Assembly: GCA_018660405.1 (NCBI GenBank) | Contig: JABJKL010000169.1 | Coordinates: 1-11,974, forward strand | Length of the DNA: 11,974 bases | Source of the DNA: Pseudomonadota bacterium | Lineage (GTDB): Bacteria > Pseudomonadota > Gammaproteobacteria > Arenicellales > Arenicellaceae | Reading direction: 5' to 3' | Shown here: piece by piece, positions 1 to 6,595 of the stretch | Layout of the letters: each line of letters starts with the position of its first letter | Position numbering within the stretch: the first letter of the stretch is position 1 | Program-made: the position numbers and the translations under genes | Notes under the pieces: generated by a model | What the model was told of the DNA's origin: nothing | Seen by the model: the letters and a program-made list of their open reading frames with translations, nothing else | Database searches by the model: none

Positions 1-627
1 ATCAATAATCGGCAGCCGTACCTCGCCACGGGCGCGTAACCAGTTGGCGGTGAAATTCGGGATGATTCGGCCAGCAATGACCGTGATCAACACCAGGATC
101 AGGTAGATGATTAGATGCAGCGCCAGGCGCTGCATGTCGGGACGATGTAGCAGAATGCTGGCATGATAGCTGCCGTTTAACAACGCGAGCAGCACGGTGA
201 TGCCGATGATTGGGTAATTGCGCCGACTGCCGCCGCCGATCACTTCCCGTCCAACGAGCCAGACAAGCGAAATCGGGAACAGCATGTCGAGTGCCGCCGT
301 GAACCACGGCGGTATGCCCGTGCTGGCAAGCATCGCCACACGCCCGAAAACCCAGGTCAACACCAGGAAGAGCAGCGGCAGACCCTTGACCGGTGGACGC
401 CCCGTCCAGGTTGCGACCGCAGTCAGGACAAACCCACCCATGGCTGCCATAGCAAAACCGACGATCAGCTCATGACCATGCCAGTATGGAGTGAACCCGA
501 ACATACTGGTCGGGGCAATGCCGTGCCGCGCGATTAGCCAGACCAGCATCGTCAGCACTGCGAACAGAGCCATCAACAAAAATAAGGGCCTAAAGGCGTA
601 ACTCATAACGACTCTGCGTTGATTCAT
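1..627 (-). CDS. nnrS: NnrS family haem/copper-containing membrane protein (N-terminal half, cut by window edge)
   Basis: NnrS proteins are multi-pass inner-membrane proteins linked to nitric oxide or nitrosative stress and often found with denitrification genes. The open frame runs without a stop from the ATG at 627-625 to the window edge, giving 209 residues; the family is usually near 400, so the C-terminal half is missing. Family hallmarks are visible: an FRPLF motif at 12-16 before the first membrane helix, the WHGHE motif at 49-53 with candidate metal-binding histidines 50 and 52, a TWTGRPP stretch after the next helix, His155, and the GRIIPNFTANWL motif at 186-197. The start is preceded by a weak GGTGA about five bases upstream; a second in-frame ATG at 606-604 has no better site. 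It is divergent from the glycosyltransferase gene. No convincing FNR or NsrR site was found upstream. The family call is firm; the physiological role is inferred from the family. Confidence 0.9.
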   Translation of the reverse strand, partial: MNQRRVVMSYAFRPLFLLMALFAVLTMLVWLIARHGIAPTSMFGFTPYWHGHELIVGFAMAAMGGFVLTAVATWTGRPPVKGLPLLFLVLTWVFGRVAMLASTGIPPWFTAALDMLFPISLVWLVGREVIGGGSRRNYPIIGITVLLALLNGSYHASILLHRPDMQRLALHLIIYLILVLITVIAGRIIPNFTANWLRARGEVRLPIID

Positions 628-677
628 GTGATCACCAGTTAAAGTGTGCGCGTCCGGAATTTCAGGGAGAATAGGAA

Positions 678-706
678 ATATTATTAGATGACAACTTTGG
701 CGTCAT
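678..706 (-). promoter_or_regulatory. Candidate nnrS promoter with overlapping palindrome
   Basis: On the minus strand, ATGACG (706-701) is separated by 17 bases from TAATAT (683-678). Each matches the sigma-70 consensus at four of six positions. An inverted repeat, ATGAC at 688-692 and GTCAT at 702-706 with nine bases between, overlaps this spacer and -35 region, where a dimeric repressor or activator could bind. An alternative reading is TTGTCA (694-689) with TATTCT (673-668), but its spacer is only 15 bases. Both are pattern matches only. Confidence 0.25.
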
Positions 707-878
707 TGCGGAGGGAAGACTGTTTTTAGTGACTGCCTTAGGCTAAATACTTTCGGTTCTGCAAGTATAACCAAGATTCCATTAGCTCGACGAGATTGCT
801 ACGTTCAAAGAAGTGAAAGTGAATATTGATATTTTCGTTGCGAGCAAGCAGGTCGCGATATCACTTGGCATCTTCTTT

Positions 879-891
879 ACGGAGTCTCCGT
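879..891. repeat. 13-bp perfect palindrome ACGGAG-T-CTCCGT
   Basis: Six-base arms flank a single central T, so the site is perfectly symmetric. It lies 87 bases before the glycosyltransferase start. With a one-base centre it cannot form a stable RNA hairpin at full length, so a protein-binding operator would fit better than a terminator. A chance occurrence is also possible. Confidence 0.3.
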
Positions 892-977
892 GCTATTAGC
901 CACCCGATCTTAAAATATCTGGCCTTCAAAAACGGGCTAACTATTGCATCTATGAAAGGTTACCGGATAATGACCAC

Positions 978-2096
978 ATGAAGTGGCAACTCTCATTGAT
1001 CGTCGTTCTTTTTTTGGTTGTTACCGGCTTTCATATACTGCCCGGACCGATGCTCGCAGGTGACTCAGACCACTATTTGCTGGGCGCCGAGGAACTAAAG
1101 AGCCAGGGAACGATCTCCGGCAAGGCAACCCGTTACTCGAGCTACGTGGCAATCATTTCCGCGATAAAAATGGTAACTGACAATCGCGATCACCAATTGA
1201 AGTTAATCGTTGCATTTCAGATTCTGATTTTGATGGCCGCACTACTATGCCTTTACGGCATCGGGCGACGTCTGTTTGGAACTCCTGCCGCGTTGATTGC
1301 GGCGGCTTTATTTGCGATGAATTTCTATTTGCTGCAATGGGCGCCCTACATTCTTACTGAAACGATGTTTACTTCCTTCGTCATCATCTCGGCATACCTG
1401 TGCTTAATGACATCCGAAAAACCACGGTTTTTGTTACCCTCCATCGGCGCAGTGTTAATTACCACTACTTTGCGTCCCAACGGAATCGCGTTGCTGCCGG
1501 TATTCCTTTGCTATCTCATCACCCGGTTGAACGGGTTCGCCCGGCTGGCTGCAGTCATCTTGCTCGCAGCCACCATCATTGGCACTCTGCCCATTTTGCA
1601 ACAGATATTGAGTGATACGGCTGGAAACGAAATGCTTGTCGATAAACTGGAAAGCGGCACAATTGTATGGGAGTTCGACTCCATGGACATGCCAAAACTA
1701 GCGAATCGCGGTGAAGACCAGGTAGCAGACATGTTTCGTTATCTCACAACGTGGCCTGTGGAAAGCGCCAGACTCATGGCTACGCGCCTTTACGCCGCGT
1801 ACTTTTATCAGCGTTCAGATTATTCGCTTATACACCGGATGCTCCTCGTCGTGGTAATCCCGGGTGTATTACTGCTGGCGCTGGTCGGCCTGGTCGCTGC
1901 AATTCGCAGAAAGAATTCCGCGGGTTACCTGCTGCCCGCCTTCCTGATTCTGGCTCAATCAGCGGTGATCGCTATTTCATTTGCCGACCACGACCACCGC
2001 TTTATATCTTACATCATGCCACTGATTTTTCTCTTTACGGGTTTTGGTGCCACCGTTGTCTGGGACGCAGCACTATCTACTCACCGTTCAAACTGA
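978..2096 (+). CDS. GT-C fold membrane glycosyltransferase, GT39/ArnT (PMT) type
   Basis: Members of this group transfer a sugar from a polyprenyl-phosphate donor to a lipid, glycan or protein on the periplasmic face of the inner membrane. The 372-residue protein begins with a signal-anchor helix (about 5-22), followed by a loop with the acidic GDSDHY motif (28-33), placed like the catalytic Asp loop of GT-C enzymes. Further hydrophobic segments lie near 76-98, 102-120, 126-144, 151-165, 170-183, 187-207, 287-309, 317-335 and 344-362. The TE pair (127-128), LRPNG (165-169) and the DHDHRF motif before the last helix (337-342) match the usual GT39 layout. It is shorter than ArnT (about 550) and lacks a large C-terminal periplasmic domain. 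The start has no good ribosome-binding site but makes a sensible N-terminus. Neither flanking gene is glycan-related, so donor and acceptor cannot be inferred. Confidence 0.78.
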   Translation: MKWQLSLIVVLFLVVTGFHILPGPMLAGDSDHYLLGAEELKSQGTISGKATRYSSYVAIISAIKMVTDNRDHQLKLIVAFQILILMAALLCLYGIGRRLFGTPAALIAAALFAMNFYLLQWAPYILTETMFTSFVIISAYLCLMTSEKPRFLLPSIGAVLITTTLRPNGIALLPVFLCYLITRLNGFARLAAVILLAATIIGTLPILQQILSDTAGNEMLVDKLESGTIVWEFDSMDMPKLANRGEDQVADMFRYLTTWPVESARLMATRLYAAYFYQRSDYSLIHRMLLVVVIPGVLLLALVGLVAAIRRKNSAGYLLPAFLILAQSAVIAISFADHDHRFISYIMPLIFLFTGFGATVVWDAALSTHRSN

Positions 2097-2139
2097 CACC
2101 AAATACAGATAAGCGCACCCACAAAACGCTGCCCTCGCG

Positions 2140-2152
2140 TATAATCGCGCGC
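2140..2152 (+). promoter_or_regulatory. Probable valS promoter: consensus -10 with GC-rich discriminator
   Basis: A perfect TATAAT lies at 2140-2145, 52 bases before the valS start, in the 100-base gap after the glycosyltransferase gene. No clear -35 is present at 16-18 bases upstream. The -10 is followed directly by CGCGCGC, a GC-rich discriminator. Such discriminators are typical of promoters repressed by ppGpp and DksA during the stringent response, which would suit a translation gene. The -10 is seen directly; the regulation is inferred. Confidence 0.5.
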
Positions 2153-2196
2153 TGAATCATTCCATTGACTATAGATTCCACCAACTACGCATAAGC

Positions 2197-4983
2197 ATGA
2201 GCCAGTCCCTCGACAAACAATATCAACCCGGTGAAATAGAGCAAGAGATTTACCAGCGTTGGGAAGACGCGGGTTATTTTGCTGCGGATCAAAGCAAAAG
2301 CAAGGAAAGCTATTGCATTATGATCCCGCCACCCAACGTGACAGGCAGTCTCCATATGGGGCATGCTTTTTCAGACACGATCATGGATATACTTATCCGT
2401 TACCACCGCATGCGCGATGAACCCACCTTGTGGCAAGCAGGCAGCGACCACGCGGGCATTGCCACCCAAATGGTGGTCGAGCGTAAACTGGCCGCAGACA
2501 ACCTTTCCCGACATGATCTTGGCCGCGACAAGTTCATCGAGAAAATATGGGAATGGAAGGAAGAGTCTGGCGGTAACATTACTCGCCAGCTGCGCCGCCT
2601 GGGCGCATCGCTGGACTGGTCGCGCGAGCGATTCACAATGGATAAAGAACTATCCAACGCGGTCACCGAAGTGTTTGTTTCTCTTTTTGAAGAAGGCCTG
2701 ATCTATCGCGGCAAACGTCTGGTGAACTGGGATCCGGTTTTAAACACGGCGGTATCCGATCTAGAAGTAGTTTCACAAGAGGAAGATGGTCATTTATGGA
2801 ATCTAAAATACCCTCTCGCGGATAACCCTGAACAATTTATGGTGGTCGCTACTACTCGGCCAGAAACAATGCTGGGCGACGCTGCCGTCGCGGTACATCC
2901 TGAGGATGAACGTTATCAACACTTGATCGGTCAGCAGGTTAAATTACCGCTGACAGATCGTGAAATTCCGGTCATTGCAGACGAGTATGTCGACCCTGAA
3001 TTTGGCTCCGGCTGTGTAAAAATCACCCCTGCCCACGACTTTAATGATAACGAAATTGGCAAGCGCCACGACCTGCCATTGATCAATATTATGGGGCTAG
3101 ATGCCAGTATTGATCTGGAAGGCTCCAAATATCACGGCATGGATCGTTACGTCGCACGCAAACAAATCGTCGCCGACCTCGAAGCCGCAAATCTGCTCGA
3201 CTCAATAAGCCCTCACAAATTAGTGGTGCCGCGCGGTGACCGCACTAATGCGGTCATCGAGCCGCTATTAACCGACCAATGGTTTGTAAAAATACAGCCG
3301 CTTGCCGACCCCGCCATTGAGGCAGTTAAAAACGGCGACATCAAATTTGTTCCGGAAAACTGGAGTAATACCTACTTCGACTGGATGAATAATATTCAGG
3401 ACTGGTGTATTTCACGGCAAATTTGGTGGGGCCACCGCATTCCTGCCTGGTATGACGAATCCGGCAAGTTCTATGTAGCTCGTACCGAAGCCGAAGCATT
3501 TGAGCAGGCTGGCCCTGATGCCAGGCTTAGCCAGGATGACGACGTACTGGATACCTGGTTTTCGTCTGCTCTTTGGCCGTTCTCTACTCTGGGTTGGCCT
3601 GAGAAAACTGAAGAATTGGGACGCTTTTACCCTACTTCTGTATTGGTCACCGGTTTTGATATTATTTTCTTCTGGGTAGCCCGCATGATCATGATGGGGC
3701 TGAAGTTCACCGGTAAAGTACCGTTCAAGGAAGTCTATATTCATGGGCTGGTGCGTGACCAAGATGGCCAGAAAATGTCGAAATCCAAAGGCAATGTTCT
3801 GGATCCACTCGATCTGATTGATGGTATCGACCTTGAAGCCCTGGTAAGTAAACGTACGACCGGGCTGATGCAGCCTGAGATGGCGCCCAAGATCGAGAAA
3901 TCCACACGCAAACAATTTCCCGACGGTCTTCCCGCCTTCGGCACCGATGCCCTGCGTTTTACCTTTGCATCGCAAGCAACGTTAGGCCGCGACATTCGTT
4001 TTGATCTTGGCCGCGTGGAAGGCTACCGCAACTTCTGCAATAAACTGTGGAACGCCGCGCGCTTCGTGCTGATGAACACCGACGGGCAAGATTGCGGCCA
4101 GCATGATGAACCTTATGAACTGCGCGCCGCTGATCAATGGCTAATTGACCGTTTGCAGCAAGTTGAAGCCGACGCTGCACTGCATATTGAAAGCTATCGT
4201 TTCGACCAACTTGCTAAAGTTCTCTATAGTTATGTGTGGGATGAATACTGCAGCTGGTATCTGGAAATGAGCAAAGTCTTGCTTAGCAGTGAAGATGCCA
4301 CGGAAGAACAACTGCGCGGCACCCGTCTTACCCTGGTGCGAGTGCTCGAATCTTTATTGCGACTTTTACACCCCATCACGCCGTTCATTACTGAACGTAT
4401 TTGGCAAGATGTAAAAGCGCTGGCAGGAATAGAGTTAAATGACAATACAATCATGTTACAGGCCTATCCGGTCTGTGATGACAGCAAGCGCTTTCCCGAT
4501 TCGCACAAAGAAATCGAGTGGATTAAGTCGGTCATATCGGCGGTACGTAATATTCGCGGAGAGATGAATATCGAACCGGCCAAAAAGTTCCCAGTACTAT
4601 TGTCCGGCACCTCTGATGAACATCGAGGGTTTATCGCGGCGAATCAGGCTCTGTTGGTACGTCTTGGTAATATGGAATCTGTAGAAATTATCGCCAAAGA
4701 CTCAGATACACCCGAATCGGCAAGCGCTCTCGTAGGCGAGGTTCAGGTTCTGGTGCCGCTCGGTTCTTTGATCGACAAGCAAGCCGAGCTAAGCCGGCTT
4801 GGCAAAGAAAGCGAACGCCTTGCAGGCGAGATTAAACGTGCCGAAAGTAAGTTATCAAATCCAGGTTTTGTTGATAAAGCGCCAGAATCCGTGGTCGCAA
4901 AAGAACGTTCCAAACTGGAAGATGCCCAGTCTCAACTAGAATTGCTGAGCCAGCAAATTAGTAAAATAGAAGCACTAGACTGA
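2197..4983 (+). CDS. valS: Valyl-tRNA synthetase (ValRS)
   Basis: This cytoplasmic class I aminoacyl-tRNA synthetase attaches valine to tRNA-Val and hydrolyses mischarged threonine in its editing domain. The 928-residue protein is full length for the family (about 950 in E. coli). The HIGH-type signature appears as PPPNVTGSLHMGH, with HMGH at 53-56. The CP1 editing domain spans roughly 190-340 and shows TTRPETMLGD from 219 and TPAHDFND from 277, with Asp281 in the editing-site position. KMSKS is at 526-530. Anticodon-binding helices follow the WNAARF segment (618 on), and a charged coiled-coil arm covers about 865-928, as in other ValRS. The start has only a weak AAG element upstream. The gene appears to be transcribed alone from the TATAAT at 2140. 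In enterobacteria valS follows pepA and holC; neither is present here. Confidence 0.98.
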   Translation: MSQSLDKQYQPGEIEQEIYQRWEDAGYFAADQSKSKESYCIMIPPPNVTGSLHMGHAFSDTIMDILIRYHRMRDEPTLWQAGSDHAGIATQMVVERKLAADNLSRHDLGRDKFIEKIWEWKEESGGNITRQLRRLGASLDWSRERFTMDKELSNAVTEVFVSLFEEGLIYRGKRLVNWDPVLNTAVSDLEVVSQEEDGHLWNLKYPLADNPEQFMVVATTRPETMLGDAAVAVHPEDERYQHLIGQQVKLPLTDREIPVIADEYVDPEFGSGCVKITPAHDFNDNEIGKRHDLPLINIMGLDASIDLEGSKYHGMDRYVARKQIVADLEAANLLDSISPHKLVVPRGDRTNAVIEPLLTDQWFVKIQPLADPAIEAVKNGDIKFVPENWSNTYFDWMNNIQDWCISRQIWWGHRIPAWYDESGKFYVARTEAEAFEQAGPDARLSQDDDVLDTWFSSALWPFSTLGWPEKTEELGRFYPTSVLVTGFDIIFFWVARMIMMGLKFTGKVPFKEVYIHGLVRDQDGQKMSKSKGNVLDPLDLIDGIDLEALVSKRTTGLMQPEMAPKIEKSTRKQFPDGLPAFGTDALRFTFASQATLGRDIRFDLGRVEGYRNFCNKLWNAARFVLMNTDGQDCGQHDEPYELRAADQWLIDRLQQVEADAALHIESYRFDQLAKVLYSYVWDEYCSWYLEMSKVLLSSEDATEEQLRGTRLTLVRVLESLLRLLHPITPFITERIWQDVKALAGIELNDNTIMLQAYPVCDDSKRFPDSHKEIEWIKSVISAVRNIRGEMNIEPAKKFPVLLSGTSDEHRGFIAANQALLVRLGNMESVEIIAKDSDTPESASALVGEVQVLVPLGSLIDKQAELSRLGKESERLAGEIKRAESKLSNPGFVDKAPESVVAKERSKLEDAQSQLELLSQQISKIEALD

Positions 4984-4984
4984 A

Positions 4985-5027
4985 ACCTCGGCACAATTGT
5001 TATTTTGATCTCTGATTGTGCAGAGGT
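4985..5027. terminator. Hairpin between convergent valS and rsmE, possible bidirectional terminator
   Basis: The arms 4985-4997 and 5015-5027 pair over 13 positions with a single G-A mismatch (4990/5022), around a 17-base loop. The hairpin starts two bases after the valS stop codon and ends just before the rsmE stop. No clean uridine tract follows on either strand; a short AATTTT lies at 5035-5040 for valS. It may therefore work as a weak intrinsic terminator or a 3'-end stabilising stem. Confidence 0.5.
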
Positions 5028-5028
5028 C

Positions 5029-5757
5029 TCAAACTAATTTTATCAAACGAGTCAGAATTGCCGTAGCGATTGCAACCGCTGCGGTTTCTATCCTGAGAAT
5101 ATTGGGTGCAACAGCTACGGACCTTGCACCCAAAGCAAGCAATATCTCAATTTCGCTCTCACTAAAACCACCCTCTGGGCCCACTAAACACACTATTCGT
5201 TGCGACTCATCATATTCAGAAACTTCTTGCCAGGCTTCTCCTTGATGGTCAGCAAGTATTAACTGCAACCCTTGTTCATGCACTTGTTTCGCGTACGCTA
5301 GAACCTCCATCGAATCTCCTGTTTCCTGGAACCAGGTTCGACCCGATTGTTTACAAGACTCAATAACCAGCCTCCGCCATTTCTCCACTAACTTACTATT
5401 AGCCCGTGTAGACGAATACTCACAGTTAAGCGGCACAACACGCGCAACCCCCAGTTGCGCGAGCATATCGACCATAACTTTTTGGCGGTCACCCTTGGGA
5501 ACTGCCGCCGCAATGGTCAGATCATTTTCTGGCCGAATATCCGTGCGGGCTTCATTCACCTCAAAAATTGCTGCGCTACGCGAAGACTTATCGATGAGTT
5601 TCGCAAGCGCCACTTGACCCTCGCCATTTAGCAGCTCCACCACATCGCCTGCCTTCAAACGCCGTGATTTAAGCGCATGGCGAGACTGCTCAGTATCTAA
5701 CTTCACCGAACTTCCAACGGCAAACACCTCAGGAGCATAAAAGCGAGATATAGACAT
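5029..5757 (-). CDS. rsmE: 16S rRNA m3U1498 methyltransferase RsmE
   Basis: RsmE is a SPOUT-class enzyme that uses S-adenosylmethionine to methylate N3 of U1498 in helix 44 of 16S rRNA, acting on the assembled small subunit. The 242-residue length matches the family. An N-terminal PUA-like RNA-binding domain covers about 1-70. The SPOUT domain shows KGDRQKVMVDMLAQLGV (88-104), ESCKQSGR (133-140), GPEGGFSE (193-200) and the knot motif LRIETAA (221-227), which bind the cofactor. The ATG shares its first base with the last base of the rsmJ TAA, so the two are probably translationally coupled. It converges on valS, ending 45 bases from it. Confidence 0.95.
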   Translation of the reverse strand: MSISRFYAPEVFAVGSSVKLDTEQSRHALKSRRLKAGDVVELLNGEGQVALAKLIDKSSRSAAIFEVNEARTDIRPENDLTIAAAVPKGDRQKVMVDMLAQLGVARVVPLNCEYSSTRANSKLVEKWRRLVIESCKQSGRTWFQETGDSMEVLAYAKQVHEQGLQLILADHQGEAWQEVSEYDESQRIVCLVGPEGGFSESEIEILLALGARSVAVAPNILRIETAAVAIATAILTRLIKLV

Positions 5758-6518
5758 TAGTTACGACCACCGGTTTGAAAATAAACATCATAGCGAATTA
5801 ATTTACCACCAAATTGCTCATTGGGCTTTCTCCATAGAGGCTCCGCATAATTGGGCCGCTTTACAACCGTGCGCGGATAATGTTCAGCACTTACCTGCAC
5901 CAACGTATCGGCATCGGCATCTTCCCCAATCATTCGATGCAGTAATGCCAACCTTTTATTGGTCAACGCCGACGACTTGCGTTTGGGCGGAAACATTGGG
6001 TCCAGATAAACACAATCAGCCACCAGTTCGTCAGCACCCAGCAATTCAACAGCATCACCGCGAATCACACGCGGCACCGAGACCGTATGTTTTTCTACCC
6101 AGGATGATTCAGCGAGCACCCGCATCGCGTCTTCTAACAGCAATGCAAATAGTGGTTGCCGCTCCAGGCACGTCACCTGATAACCCTGCGCACAAAACCG
6201 CAATGCATCTTCACCCCAACCTGCAGTCGCATCAATGACGCTCCGGGTTTTACGCCCCATCGCTTGTGACAATGGCTTCTGTTTAGCCGCTGGCCAGGAT
6301 TTTTGCTGCTTCAGAAAGAGATCAACGGCTAAACGATGCCGTAGTATAGAACCCGTTGAACTCGATTCTGCGGATGTCTCCAACAGTTCCAATTGCCCAC
6401 CACGTTGTACCAGTTCAATTTTCTTCCCCTGGGATGAACTTCTACCCTTTAGCAGACGCGACTGCTGTTGAATCACGCTGGCATAAGTCTCTGGCCCGCT
6501 AATGACGATTTCTTCCAT
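5757..6518 (-). CDS. rsmJ: 16S rRNA m2G1516 methyltransferase RsmJ
   Basis: RsmJ transfers a methyl group from S-adenosylmethionine to N2 of G1516 in helix 45 of 16S rRNA. The Rossmann-fold motif I appears as VIDATAGWGEDA (94-105), the acidic end of strand 2 as CLERQP (117-122), the catalytic-type motif as YLDPMFPPK (171-179), and a conserved VVKRPNYAEPL (218-228). I chose the ATG at 6518-6516. It gives 253 residues against 250 in E. coli and puts motif I at the same distance from the N-terminus. The frame stays open to a TTG at 6584, but that would run into the promoter region and add 22 residues unlike RsmJ. The stop codon overlaps the rsmE start by one base, which implies an rsmJ-rsmE operon. 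The gene is divergent from the M3 peptidase gene. Confidence 0.93.
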   Translation of the reverse strand: MEEIVISGPETYASVIQQQSRLLKGRSSSQGKKIELVQRGGQLELLETSAESSSTGSILRHRLAVDLFLKQQKSWPAAKQKPLSQAMGRKTRSVIDATAGWGEDALRFCAQGYQVTCLERQPLFALLLEDAMRVLAESSWVEKHTVSVPRVIRGDAVELLGADELVADCVYLDPMFPPKRKSSALTNKRLALLHRMIGEDADADTLVQVSAEHYPRTVVKRPNYAEPLWRKPNEQFGGKLIRYDVYFQTGGRN

Positions 6519-6551
6519 AAGTAACTGCTTTAAGTGACTGCCTTCTGGCAA

Positions 6552-6588
6552 AACGTTATATAGTGGATTAAATAATACCCACAACGTT
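6552..6588. promoter_or_regulatory. Divergent rsmJ/pepF promoter region with paired AACGTT palindromes
   Basis: For rsmJ (minus strand), TTGTGG (6584-6579) is 16 bases from TATATA (6562-6557), a plausible sigma-70 promoter. Two identical 6-bp palindromes, AACGTT at 6552-6557 and 6583-6588, lie 31 bases apart, close to three helical turns, and bracket it. For pepF (plus strand) only weak candidates exist, such as TAAATA at 6569-6574. The 77-base gap between the two start codons must hold both promoters. A regulator binding both palindromes would be an inference. Confidence 0.4.
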
Positions 6589-6595
6589 ACTTATC

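Larger units (their letters stand above)
628..977. other. Divergent intergenic region, no gene seen
   Basis: This 350-base stretch separates the divergent starts of nnrS (minus) and the GT-C glycosyltransferase (plus). I see no credible coding sequence. It holds two small palindromes (688-706 and 879-891), a possible nnrS promoter at 678-706, and an A+T-rich TAAAAT at 911-916 that could be a -10 box for the plus-strand gene but lacks a recognisable -35. Both start codons have poor Shine-Dalgarno sequences. A nine-codon open frame at 952-981 ends in a TGA that overlaps the ATG at 978; it is probably fortuitous. Confidence 0.6.

Noticed and set aside
2..307. 101-codon minus-strand frame at the window start
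   Set aside because: It is an out-of-frame shadow of nnrS, whose true frame is open from 627 to the edge.
619..634. FNR-like TTGAT and ATCA half-sites at the nnrS start
   Set aside because: The gap between half-sites is seven bases rather than four, and the site covers the start codon.
813..899. A 28-codon open frame with a GTG start in the 628-977 gap
   Set aside because: No ribosome-binding site and no recognisable sequence; its length is expected by chance.
952..981. A nine-codon leader-like frame whose TGA overlaps the ATG at 978
   Set aside because: Too short to judge, no run of regulatory codons and no attenuator hairpin; probably fortuitous.
3412..3975. 187-codon open frame antisense to valS
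   Set aside because: It mirrors the conserved ValRS catalytic region and shows no protein-family features.
6519..6584. TTG-initiated extension of rsmJ
   Set aside because: It adds 22 residues not seen in RsmJ and would remove most of the promoter space before pepF.
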